Below are positions 23,433 through 35,900 of a stretch of 64,000 nt of DNA, piece by piece (within the stretch, counting starts at the first letter, position 1; each line of letters starts with the position of its first letter). This DNA is from Stenopsyche tienmushanensis (lineage: Eukaryota > Arthropoda > Insecta > Trichoptera > Stenopsychidae), in the NCBI GenBank assembly GCA_008973525.1, contig WACJ01000082.1:868001-932000 (forward strand), written 5' to 3'. A model generated the notes under the pieces. It did no database searches. It was given only the letters and a program-made list of their open reading frames with translations, and was not told the origin of the DNA. A program made the translations under genes and the position numbers.

Positions 23433-25369
23433 ATCTTTCCTCAGCGGTCAGACTGCATGACGATTTGAAGATTCCGCCACGACCAGGCGCACAGCTCATC
23501 AGATACCCATTGAAACTATCCTACTGTATTCAACCATCGACATCTTATTCCGCACTCTATGTAAGAGTCTACTGTGACAATAAAATCAAAAGTTTATCGT
23601 GGCTTTAAAATAAACATAATTTATCGGCTTTAAATCCTACATCTTAAAATAGACATCAAAGACCTCCAATTTACTATAAGTCGCAGTACAAAACACTTAA
23701 AAAACTAAGAACACTTGCCTGAGTATCGACGCTGCATGACGTTCAGGATAGATCCTGGAGTACGGGACGCATTCTGGAACAACACTGCACTTTATTTATT
23801 AATGACGATTAAGCCAAACCGTATAACCTAAGAACCGAACACGCACTGATTGTCGCCTAGAATTCGACGGCTCAACTGAGCGTACGAATATAAATGTATT
23901 AATACTAAATGTAAATTATTATGAAAAACTATTGAAAGAATGCATGAGATTCTCTCTGAGATGAGCTCTTTTGATATATTCCCAAAAATATTTTTATCAA
24001 ATTTGAAATTCATTAAAAAATAATATATTTATGCAACGAAAAGGATGGTGATTTTTTTTGAAAACTAATATTTTTGGGAATATATCGCAGCAGCTTATTT
24101 AATCCCATGATTTTTAAAAAATAGTTTTTCTTATAAATATTAATAATTTGTCATAAATGCGTTTCAATTTGTCCGTCCAGTTTAGGCGTCGAGTTTATGC
24201 TATGCAACAATATTCGGTGCAGAGCTATATTTTATTTTCACAGGTTAGGATGTGCATGTGCGTATGTTAAGTGATATTTTTTAATACACAGAGTGTTGTG
24301 CCGTTCCCGAATGTGATCCGTGTTCCAGACTGTATCCTGATCGTCATACAGCTAAAATATTGAGGCAAGTAGTCATAGTTTTTAAGTATGTTGTAATACG
24401 ATTATTAGGCTTATTATCGAAATGTTTAATGTTGAACAATTGCATTGAGATTTCAAGAACACAGATCGGAAATAATACTCATAGTGGATTGGAAAAATCA
24501 AGATGTCTATTTTAAGATGTAGGATTTAGGTCCGATTTTTGTATCATTTTTTTAAAGTCACGACTACATTCAATGTATATGTAAATACGATATTGGAAGT
24601 AATTCATTTAGCATTTCATAGCTAAAAGCTTCATTAAGCATCAATTTTTCCTTAGATTAAAGAAAATACAACATATATAATTTTAAAAATATATCATCAG
24701 CTAAATAATTGGACTAAAATGTGTCAAATATTTAATTTCAGGTATGAAATTGTGTTTAATATAAAAGCAATCCGCAATTGTTTGATTACGAAATCGACCA
24801 GCCTTGATCAATCAATAGTCTTAAGTTTAGATGGACGTTGTGAAAAATTGTACAGTGTGGTTCAAAAGAACTGCTGGTGAGCCAAATTCCAAAGGTGTCC
24901 AATGGGACTTCAAAATTCATGCAGTAAGAGCTCTCAGGTAAGGATAATAAGATTTACAAGATAAATTTGAGCTATCATTTAATTTGTCATCTAAAATATA
25001 CACACAAAATATTTGGTCTAATGGATGTTTAAATTCTTTGTTTTAAGTAAGTCTTTCGAATAGCGCAATATCAATCCGAAATACCGAAGTTTTCAAATAT
25101 ACTCATACTTTGAGTTAAATACATAATGCGTAAAAATACGTAAAACCGAAACATAAATATTCTTCAGAATATTGTCGATTATTTTTTCTGATTTTACTGG
25201 ATACATTTTCATTTGTATGAGACGTATGATGTCTAGTAATATCGTCACTACTTCTTTCACTTGTACTCCCTGTGTCATTAATATTTTGGTCTGATTCACG
25301 ATTTCGTTAAGACTTTTTGCGGCATTCTCTATGATCTGTACAATCATGGAAGTTCCCTCAGAGGATAAC
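23433..25369. other. No gene recognised
   Basis: AT-rich. Frames at 23828-24013 and 25093-25347 (minus) have no recognised domain. Confidence 0.5.
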
Positions 25370-25625
25370 TTATATAGGTGGCTTGTGCCTGCATGACCAA
25401 TAAACAGCTCATATCAGTGGAGGGTCCCTTATGTTCCTTTGTCTCAGATGATAAATAATGAACGCATGTTTCATCCTGAATTGATGCAAAAACTCGGTCT
25501 CATTGCTAAGAACCATCGCCAAACACTCGATTGAAACATCATTATGACGCTGATTTTGTTACATTGTGAGCAAACGCGGCATCCATCTTGCGCACAACTT
25601 TCTCATGTCCAAATTTTCGGTCAAT
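25370..25625 (-). pseudogene. Mariner transposase fragment
   Basis: The minus strand translates in pieces to RKMDAAFAH and then VFASIQDETCVHYLSSETKE, which matches the region around the first catalytic Asp of mariner transposases (DET.VHY...E(S/T)K). One frameshift separates the pieces and both ends are missing. Confidence 0.6.
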
Positions 25626-25739
25626 ATGCGATGTTCAGCATTTTTATATAATGAAAAAAATATATTTCAAAACCTGAATTTTTCAGGATAAAAAAATCGA
25701 TTTTCAAAGGTCACAATTTTTGTTCACCGGTTTTTCAAA

Positions 25740-25868
25740 ACTCAATAACTCTTTATTTAACACGAGAGCGAGAGAGAGAGAGATATGGCTCCGGGAAGGA
25801 CGTCCTTCCGCAGTCAAGGTTAACCGACGACTTTTTACCGACTCCCACCTTCCTGCGATCGGTTGGTT
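25740..25868 (-). mobile_element. LTR-like element, copy 6 (fragment)
   Basis: Partial copy with an AATAAAGAG-like site, CGGGAAGGACGTCCTTCCGC, AGTCAAGGTTAACCGACGAC, and a (GA)n run where other copies read GCGAGATCTCTGG. Confidence 0.6.
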
Positions 25869-27093
25869 ATTGCAGAATTTCACTCCTTTTTCTATTGATT
25901 CGAATTGTCTTTATAATCTGTGTTTAAATAATATAGAGAATTTACTTATTTCAATATATTTAATGTTTCTCACTATAGGAAGTCTTTTTTATGAAGATCA
26001 GTAACCACAATTAAAGTTCGGTTATGTTGATCTGTCCATGATCATGGAATAACGTTATTCAGTGACAGAAACATTAAGAAGATTTTTTAAACAATATAAT
26101 AATTAAGTAGTAGCACAAATAATACTACTTTTCTGATAGATGATTGTAATATATTGTATTTTTAATGAGCATTTGTAGCAAAATTGATCTAAATTGAACA
26201 TTTTTAGCAAAGATCGTATCAGCAAATACATTTATGTGAGTATTAATATATTGCTGCTTTCTTATCGACGTTGAGTTAAATGGTAAATATGATTTATGTA
26301 TAGAAGTTCTACGTTTTAAAGCATTTTTCCTTAATATTTGAAGGCATTTCTCTGTATATCATGCTAATTAGGTTTTATAGTGAAGTCTCAGGTGTAATGG
26401 AATGAAACTTTTCACATCTGTAAAACAATTATTAATGCCTCTAGATTTATGTTGCTCCACTTCGCGATGGGTGGATGTGTATAATTTGCGAAAAATTGCA
26501 GAAAAATTTCATGTTTTATCCTCGAACAAGATGCTTACATTCGCTCACGTGACTCCCCATACAATACATGAAATACAATGGGGGAAGGCTTTGAAATTGC
26601 TCTATTATTCTTTTTAGTGGCTTATTTGTTGTGAGTTTTGCGATTCGCAGAAGGCTGTCCCACAATCGATTTTGCCAGTGATAGTATTCCACGGATGTAA
26701 TTATTCAACCATTATAAATTAATGATGTAATCCATTGATGTTAATTGTGGCGTAAAGCGTTGCGAGCGCAGACGAGGGGGATGCTGGAAAGGAAGGACGT
26801 TACCTGATCGATCTCATATTTGAATGCGGGAAAATTCTAGCTCAAAGAAAAAAATAATTTTTGATAAGAAACGAGCATTCGATTTTTCCGCCTCGTTTTT
26901 CATTCGCGTTTATCTTTTCTCGCTCAAAGAAAATACTAGATGATGGAGCTAAGCTCCGAATTTATCTCATTATTGAGAGATTCATTTTCGAGAAAATTTT
27001 GGATTGAAAAGATGGATAATTTTCAGTGGTAATACGCTATGAGTATTATACATGTATAAAAATATGCAGATTTTTTAACGCAACTGTTTTAAA
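25869..27093. other. No gene recognised
   Basis: AT-rich unique DNA with frames up to 71 codons and no motif. Confidence 0.5.
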
Positions 27094-27442
27094 TATAGGA
27101 TGCGGCAGGAAAACTACCTTATTTTAAAGATGAATATCATAAGCAATATTAAAAGATATCAGTTAATTATTTTTTTTATATTACAGAAAAACATTTAAAG
27201 TTTTTATTTATTATATTTAAAATAAAGTTACATGGGGATAAATTGGGTAAACGTTTGAAGAGTACGCCTCTAAGGCGAATGCACATTTCTCCCTCATCCA
27301 TTTTATGATCGATATTAAACATTTATATAATAAAAAACGTTAAATATTCGTTTTTAAATTAATGCTACAATACTTGTATCAAAAAAACTATTACTTCAGG
27401 ATGCGCGTTTCAAATAAGGAATTATTCCTGCCGCACCCTGTA
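27094..27442. mobile_element. MITE with TATAGGATGCGGCAGG inverted repeats
   Basis: The left end TATAGGATGCGGCAGGAAAA and the right end, inward TACAGGGTGCGGCAGGAATA, match over about 20 bp with few differences. The element is 349 bp and starts and ends with TA. No coding capacity, and no second copy seen in the window. Confidence 0.65.
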
Positions 27443-28632
27443 CATCAAACATCTGAGAAAAAAAGCAAATTGAGCCATCTTATGATGATACAATTAAGCT
27501 AGCTTTGATCATAATATTCATTCAACTATCACGAAATACGTAAATAAATCTTGTTACTTGTATAAAATTCAAAAAGCGATGGATTTAAAAATATTTTCTT
27601 AATTAAGAGCGAACATCTCCTAGCGAGAATGTGAACGAATTGAGCGTGTTTGGTGTCACCTGGAGGGTTTCTTTGTCACGATAAGGGCTTCTATTCCCAT
27701 CGCATTCATCTTCCAGGTTCTCAGCAGCTTCTGTCGACACTTGCTAGAGAGGCTGAGGGTTGAAGAGCTTGTTAGTCCACCGAGAGTGCTCTCGCTTTAT
27801 GCCATCCTCGGCTTTACCGTTGTATTTCAAAGATTTTGAGACATATATATCTGCATAGCTGGATTGGAGAGAGATTGATTTGCCCCAATTCTGACTACAA
27901 AAAAAAAAGAAAAATACAGCATTCAAATATTCAGGCAATGGAACTAAACAGATCATATATATTTTTTAAACTAAATTAGCTATTTTAATAAGAAAATGTA
28001 TCTTTCATTAAGGTAATCAATGTTGCTTTTCAGCAAATTTTTGATGTGGATTTACGCGATAATTACATACTAATAAAGCATTTTAAGCGCTTTTAATTCG
28101 ACATCTAATAGTTCGAATTTGTTGAAGTAATTCATAATTGTTCTAGCAAAGGCACTTTGAGCTTTCAGAACGTTCTTTATCAGTAAAGTAACTATTGTAT
28201 CAATTAATTTGGAAGATATGTAGAACCATATATCGAACCAGGCTTATGTCTAGTTTTGATTCCATTAAATATATTTTCTTTTCATTTTATATACATTGGT
28301 TTTTTATACTGTCACTATAGCAGTTAAGAATCATGAAAGCTAATAAAACAGTTGATCAGATAGTTATTATTAAAAAAAAAAACATCAGTTAATCCTTTGG
28401 CTGCTACAGTGTTTGATAAACGAAAGGCTGTTTGCTATCATCCTCTATCTTGTTTAATTGCGCTAATGTGTGAGCAAAATGTATTACAACGTTAAAAACT
28501 GACACCCTGACACTTGTATGTTATCAAAGATCTCAATAGCGATCGTTGTGAGTAGTCCTCGTTAGTTTCACAATCGATGGTATATTGTTGTTCAGCATCC
28601 AGAGAGTTAAAACAGTGTAAATCTAATATATA
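27443..28632. other. No gene recognised
   Basis: AT-rich. The stretch 28400-28520 resembles 61760-61890 (shared TGCTAT...CTATCCT...CTTG then GTGAG.AAAATG order), which suggests a further low-copy repeat. Confidence 0.4.
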
Positions 28633-29245
28633 TAGTAGACCCGTGGTAATCCGACAAACTTTTTGTAAGGCGGTGTCGGACTATAGAGTACTGCTTCCGA
28701 CCCCTTGTAGTTTGGATTTTTTTTTGAAAGTACTTGTATTTTTTATGTATATCTCACCATTTTCATATTTTTTCGGATTACAAGGCTTCATGTTATAGAA
28801 TTAACGACATCAAAAATGGACATAGTGGTTATAACGTGACGACTATGAGGATTTTTGAAGTTTTTCAACTATTCCTTGCTAGCTACAAAGTCTCATTTTT
28901 AACTTCTTGTAAAACAACTTTGCTTTTGTTGCCAATGTGGGCCCAAAAAAGTGTATGCCTGTTTCTTTCCTGAAGAAACCACATATACAAAGCTTCCTCC
29001 GCCTCTGGATGTTTAGCTTTCTAGAAAGTTTTCCTCTTACCTGGGCCACAATCAACGGTAGAACTTTTGAATGTTCTCGGGTTTCTGTTTTTGCCAACTT
29101 GCCATTCACAAAAAGATTCATTACGATTTAGGTCGTCTAGAATCACGTTTTTGCATTTTTTTTACATTGACAAAGCTTTACCGTTCATATGTACAAAACC
29201 TGTATTGGGATGTCGAACTAAAGGGGGCGCCGGATTAGATTAAAT
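28633..29245 (-). pseudogene. Tigger/pogo element remnant with HTH-domain fragment
   Basis: A Tigger-type end TAGTAGACCCGTGGTAATCC lies at the left after TA, with GTCGGACTATAG close by. On the minus strand at about 28879-29121 the peptide FFGPTLATKAKLFYKKLKM, preceded by LCICGFFRKETGIH, matches the (P)ISGPxLxxKAxxFxxKL block of the CENP-B/Tigger DNA-binding region. The catalytic domain is not found. The right limit is approximate. Confidence 0.6.
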
Positions 29246-29415
29246 ATTAAATATTTTATTTTATATTTTCGCGGACCCCCGGCAATGATTTCGCAGACTT
29301 CTAGGGATTCGAGGACCCCAGTTTGAACCGCTGGTCAAAGCATACATGTAATATATGTATAGTCCACCGAAGACCGAATACTTCACCAACTTTACCACTT
29401 CAACTTCATTTCATC

Positions 29416-29534
29416 ATATTTTACTATGCCTATATTATTTCCGCAGGTGTAAACAGTAAGTTGACAAAGTTTTATCGCAATCGAATGATAGATGTGGCAG
29501 CGCATTAAATACGAAAAAATAACCATTAATTTTA
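29416..29534 (-). repeat. Helitron-like short repeat, copy 6 (monomer)
   Basis: Reverse-complement type A monomer: TTTTACTATGCCTATATTAT, then GTTTTATCGCAATCG and GCAGCGCATTAAATACG. It follows directly on a hAT-like end (AGTTTGAACCGCTGG, 29318-29334). Confidence 0.65.
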
Positions 29535-29948
29535 GATATCAATATTGACAAAGCTTAACAAAATTCGTCAGCTTCTTAACAAAGCTTTGTGAAGAGATAA
29601 TATTGTATTTGTTTTATATAAAAAAATATTCGAAAATTTTTGAAATCAAATCTCTAGTTTGATAAAATTGAATTGGGAGGTCATGGACATGTCGATCGTA
29701 TGCTTCGTTCATTGCCACCACCTTCACTCATTGAGTCGTTTTAAAATCAGGCACATCAAAGGAAATGATGTCCAATACACATTGCGACCTAGTATTATCT
29801 TATTGTGTTAGCATTTTTTTATAAATGAGTCTTAATGCGATTAGCGACATGATCATTATTTAATATTTATACTCACCTATGATACTTGAGTCTTATAATT
29901 TTGCGCTTTGCTTTTTAATTGTGTCTCGATGCAAAGTGATTTACTATG

Positions 29949-30520
29949 TAGACTCAAACCTCTTTTTGTGCGATTTCGAAGTTATGCGGTTTTTATTCTA
30001 TTCTATTTTTTGCATTTTTCCAATGTTTCGACTTTTAAAAATACATTCTCCGAAGGAATTTCCAAAATTCCAGCTACTTACTTGGAGTTATAGGTATTTT
30101 AGTGACGTGACAACTTGGTCGGTCTTACCATAATTAAACTACTTTTTTCAACACGGTTGACATCATATCTCAAGTTTTTATCAATTAATTTCCTTCAATC
30201 TGGGTACAAATCTTTTCTATATAACCCTCTATTATTCATACCAGATTTATGTCAAAATTTATTTTTTAACTATTAAAAAAAAAACAAAACAAATAAACAA
30301 AATACGGCCAAAAAATTACTTGCAAAAATGTTATTTTTAATTTTTTTATTGTTTTCCTGGTTTTTTATTAACCTTTTTGTGCGATTTTGGATATATTTTA
30401 TATAGCTGTTTCAAAGTTATGCGGTTTTTAAAATCCACGCATCTTCATTTTTTCTATGAATATCATAGCTTTTTTTGTGCGATTTTCCGCGGAACACATT
30501 TATCGCATAAAAAAAGATCG
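29949..30520. mobile_element. Tigger/pogo-like MITE copy 3
   Basis: The left end TAGACTCAAACCTCTTTTTG and the right part TTTTGTGCGATTTTCCGCGG then CGCATAAAAAAAG follow the family layout; the last bases have decayed. A second partial copy of its right half lies at 30797-30915. Confidence 0.75.
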
Positions 30521-30796
30521 CTAACTATGTAAGTTAGTAAGTAAGTAACAAGTTATTCAACGTTATAACTCTTTTTTCGGTATTGTGTTCATTTGGAAAA
30601 GAGAAAATCTACATAGAACAATGATGACATTGACACTGGGTATAGTATTTTGAGTCATATCGAAAACCGCAACTAAAATTATCATACGGTGATGATAGTT
30701 TGTAATTAGAATAATTAATATTTTTCTAGTGATTGGCATTTGAGATGCCAGATGTCAGACTATTAAAATTTTACCAATGATGCAAGACGTTCTTTA

Positions 30797-30915
30797 AATG
30801 TTACCAAAACATTTTTATTAACTTTTTTTGTGCGATTTTGCATGTATTTTATATAGGCTGTTTTAAAGTTATGCGGTTTTTAAAATTCATGGAACGCATC
30901 TTCATTTTTTCTGTG
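30797..30915. mobile_element. Tigger/pogo-like MITE, partial copy
   Basis: Contains TTTTTGTGCGATTTTGCATG, AAAGTTATGCGG and GAACGCATCTTCATTTTTTC of the right half of the family. The terminal inverted repeat is missing. Confidence 0.6.
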
Positions 30916-31410
30916 TGTATTCTTATTGTTGATGTAATTGTCGACACAATAATCTTATATTATTATGTCGAATTTCTTATTGTGTGAATGCTTCTGGGGG
31001 GTGGGATTTGCAGGACGGGAGCGTGTCGGGACGGGGATGTTTTTTTGTTGTTTGAAATAAAACCAGATGTATATTTGAACAATGTCCATATTATATTTAA
31101 TCCCACATACACACGGCACGATGTGAACCTTGTCTTAAATCATTGTGATCGTATAGGTATATGTACATTGCACAATGTGTATACATACATCGTCATACAT
31201 TCAAGCCCTGGGCGGGCTGTATTATTCAATAGTTAATTTGTTCATAATTATAATATAATGTTTAGATATACATTAATGTTCAATAACTGAAAGTGCACCC
31301 GTGCACACAGAGCAGTAAGAATCATCGAGTTACAAATATAACGCATTAGTGTCGCCTCGGTGTACAAAATGCTATCTGTACAGTCATCAATAACCTCCGT
31401 CGCCTTCGTT

Positions 31411-31416
31411 TTTATT
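31411..31416 (-). promoter_or_regulatory. Candidate polyadenylation signal AATAAA
   Basis: On the minus strand this reads AATAAA, followed downstream by a G/T-containing stretch (GGAGGTTATTGATGACTGT). It is the last such hexamer I noticed before dispersed repeats begin. AATAAA is common by chance in AT-rich DNA, so this is only a candidate for the distal site. Confidence 0.25.
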
Positions 31417-32909
31417 TAATATATAGTGTAAAATTTCATCATAAAGTACATACCTACTAATTGTTATCGTAAATTATTTAATAATTTCATTATTTTCAAA
31501 GTCAAAAGCATCCATATAGAGTATATGGTTATTGCTTTTTTATTGCGAGGAGCCGTTTCCGGCTCTTAGGGTGGGCTAAGGGCGAAAATGATGCAAAGAA
31601 ACACGATTTCTTGGGCCGGCGGGAGGGCGAGGGTTCGCCTCTGCTTGCTGTTGCGTTATTCGCTTGCTCGATACGATGTCCTCATTCAAATCAAAACGTC
31701 GACAGTATAATTAGTACAATTTTGGACAGCACTTTTTTCAAGTATATAAGTAAGGCCCATTGAATATAAATTACACAACTGAAAACATTTAGTATATGAA
31801 TAAATATTGTCGAAATACATGTTCCTTTCGGGAAATTAAAGTGCACGCACCGAGGACCGGAGGGTCGACCGCACGCACCATCAAATACTTTAAGACAACG
31901 AATCTTTATAATTACATCAATACATAGTCATATTTATTATGTCACTATTATATATATATGTATATATAATAAGAAAATGTAACTTTCCATACACCACAAT
32001 GTATACAATGAGATAAAATCACTTATTCGATATATTCGTAAAGGGTAAAAATGAGAGATGCGGAAAGCTCGACGCAAGCGCGATCATCAAGCAACGAAGA
32101 ATTTAACCGCAAATTAACCAACAAACGCCGTCTTGCGATCCTCCAAACGGGTGCATTCCGGGAACAAAATGCATCCTGGCCGTCGTTCCGTCGTTTCGAC
32201 CAGTGCAGCCGACAAAAATGGCCAGCGAGCCGCGCCATCGTCGACGTCGGACGCGATCCGATGAAGAAAGACCCCAAACGCGCCAACAATACCAATAGCA
32301 AAATATAACATCCGAATGTCCGAAAGACTCTATACAAAACCCTAAAAAGATTGGAGGACGAATGGTGACGATCATTTTTCAAGGGACGTGATATACACGA
32401 ACACACAAAGTAGGCACACATACAAGAACGCACAAAGAGGGGATTACCGTAGAAGAACAAATAAAACTATAACAACGTTGAAAACACACGACTGTGTGCC
32501 GATTTTTTTTTTAATTAAATTTATTACTCTTTAATAATGTAAATTTATTTTTAAGATTTTAAATTACATGTTAATGCGTACGCACACACATGAATATACA
32601 TACTATGCATACATACCCACACATGCACAGATATGAGTATGTATGTCTATATATATATATATATCACACCGAGTAAAATATTGATCATGTAAATTCCTTA
32701 AATAAGTAATTGAATTTTTATTGCTATTGAAAATCAGTCAGCACGCAAAGCACGCAATTTAGAAGAAATTGCCATTCAAAAATCGATAACATTGGCATCA
32801 GCAAATAAAAGATTTAAACATAAAAAAAACACACGATATGATCGAAGAAATTAACGATTTTACCATTTACATTTTGATCGATGGAATATTGTCGTTATCC
32901 TGAAAAAAA

Positions 32910-32923
32910 GGGGGGGGGGGGGG
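32910..32923. repeat. G14 homopolymer (C14 in the Rbp6 transcript)
   Basis: A run of 14 G on the plus strand after an A7 run. A second, 10-base run is at 34470-34479. In the transcript these are C runs, the type of site bound by KH-domain poly(C)-binding proteins. Confidence 0.85.
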
Positions 32924-35900
32924 TTTGTGGAAAAAAGCGTGGTTTTACGATTGGGTGATTTATAACCGACTTTTCAAAAATTTTGTGTTTTACATCACTC
33001 GAAAAAAGTATTCGATCAATACAAAGCTTAATTTTAAGAAAAATAGGAAGAGATAACTTTATGATAATATTTTAAAATATCTGAGAAAATATATGTTATA
33101 TATATATATATTGTATATTCATTAAGTTACTTTAAAGCTATAAATATCTTTATGAAGTAAATATTCCTTTAATTTTAGATATTCACAAATTATTCGTACA
33201 AAATAATTTTGATGTGGTTCGAGTTGTGCTAAATACTTTTTTTGATTGCTCGGGTTCAAAATGGATGCCATGCCAAGTGTTTCGGCTGATTTTGGAATCT
33301 AATGGGCATCCCTCGTTTTTGGTGGCTTTCGCAGCGGGCGGTGTGGTACACAATTCGAGCCGTATAAACGAGGAATGGCCGAATTCAAACGCAAAACTAA
33401 TCGAAATCATAGGAAATGTATGAAAGTTTGCCACGGAGACATGTCGCAGCACTGCACGGACGCGCGTAGCGCGTGCGTTGGACGCGCATGCGCTCGGGTG
33501 CGCCGCGTGTGGTGCGGCGAGCGCCGTTCCTTGCGTTGCGTCACGCGTCACGCCTCACGCGTCTCGCACCATTGGTCCACGTATCACAACTCTTCTACGG
33601 AACTACGAGAGCCGCGAGTGCTACTCTACGGAGCCGTTGCCTTTTACGACCGACGAAGGCACCGCTACGACACTAAACATTTACCAGTCTTCTATAGAAA
33701 CTTTCACGGCCACAACATAATTTCTCAATCAATCAATCACTATATCCACAACAACAAAAAAATAAAAATAAAACAAAGAGGGGAGCGCCTTTTGTGACCA
33801 TAACTAAAAACAGCAAAACAAGCTAAACAAAACAAATCAATGTTTATACCGGCTTCGTAAATTGTGTGTTAGATTTTAAACTACCGCAACCCTTTTAACT
33901 TCATGTATCATCAATGTTAAAACGACAAATTGAGATTTCATTTTTTGACATATAAATATATATATATATATATGGGGGAGGGGCTTCATTATGAAATTCA
34001 TCGAACGCGACGAAAATCATCTTAAAATTAAGAGCGCGAAAAACGAAAAATACAAACACTAAAAGCTGAAAGAATCGATTAAACCTGATCGAAAAAAAAA
34101 AAAATGGAATCCATATTTTTTTTATATAACATTGTTATATTTTTCCTATCTACTGCCTTAATCAATTTTATACAATAATTTTTTCCACTAAAATCAGAAT
34201 AAGTAGGTCGTATAAATTCCATTTGGAAAGTCGAATATGTTTAAAACGTCCATCGTTATTACTTACATAAAATCACCATCATCAAATCGATAAACACGTT
34301 CAAATAATTTTTTTTTAAAAGGGGGGTGTATTTATTGTTTAAAAAAGATCCGCATCGAAAGCTTATTCAATAATATTTTTACTTCATCATCAAATTGTAT
34401 GGAGGTGTTTCAGCTTTGGACGGCAGGTGGTATTCACGGATAGAAAGCTCAAACATATTTTATTATCAAGGGGGGGGGGCTTTAAACAAATCTAATTGTG
34501 AAAATGCTGTCAACGCAAAATTTGATGCATTCGGATACGTATCGATTCACAGATTTAGATATCCTAGATAAAACGCAAAATGACTTTAAATCAAATATAT
34601 TATCAATATATTTAACAGGGAACATTTATATAACATATTTATATAATATATTAAAAGATTGATTTCTTTATCTAATATTCATTGTTAGCCTAAATAATTA
34701 TGAACTACTTAATTATGAATTTAATGTAGACAGATTTATATTTTTTTTTTTTGGTTTTTCGTACGCCACTGGCGGGCGATAAAATAAGCATAAAGATGCG
34801 ACGAAAAAGATTATTGTGATTATTTAAGATACATGCAAATAATAATGTCGATAAACAACCGATGAATTATAAAAAACGTCGACCCAGAACACGTCAATAC
34901 ATTATTATTAATATTAATACAAATTGATGCAATCAATTGCGTTTATTATTTATGATTCATATTTTAAAGAGAGAGGGAGAGAGTTTTATTTAATCTTTAC
35001 ACGTACAGCAATAACATTTATCGAATATCAAATCAAATAAGTTTGTAATAAGAACAATAAGACCGAATCATTTTTTTCACTTTTTACCTAAATTTAAAGT
35101 GATTAATCCCTTAATAATTTTCATTCTTTTCGAATTTTTTTCTTATTATGTTATAACAAATTTCACTCCACCGTAAAACATTCATCTTCAATAATATCAC
35201 ATAAAAACGGCGAAAAGGAGCAATAACGATTCCTTATAATAATATATTCAATAATAAAAACGTCTTTTGTGACTGCATTCCTGAGATATTTCCATCGGGC
35301 ATGATTAATATAAATAATAAGATACGGAAGCGGATGTGTTAATATGGATCGATGAAAAGATAAAAATTATTGGGATTCGCGTTTATCAAAATACTGTTGT
35401 TTAGCAATCACAATTTAATTATTTTTTTTTCATGGCCAAGCCTGCAAATTTCTAGGTTCAAATACCCTGTCGGTTTTTTTTTTTTAAAATATGGGTTTCA
35501 TTCTGTAAAATTTTGACAATATATAATCATATGCGTACGATTCAATAGTTAAACATGTTAAAAATGTTAAAAAACAAACAAAAACAACAAAAAAAATGCT
35601 TAAAATTATTGAAACAATGCTAATCATCCATTTCAAATAATACAAAAACAACAATCAATAAAAACCTGAGGGATTTTATTTTAAATAATAACAATCATGT
35701 GACAATATATATAGTTAACTTGGTTTTAAAATTATAACAATTAGCTGCAAAACATAGCATCACAATCATATAACTGGTTTCCATCATCAAAAATGTCCTT
35801 ATCCTAGGACTATTATTAATACGTCCGCACGTGCGCGCGCACAGACATACGCGCGCACGCGCAAACACCTGATAAACGATGTCTCAAATGGGAATTGACA

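Noticed and set aside
29318..29334. Complete hAT element ending at AGTTTGAACCGCTGG
   Set aside because: I could not find the partner end or an 8-bp duplication, so only a single terminus is supported.
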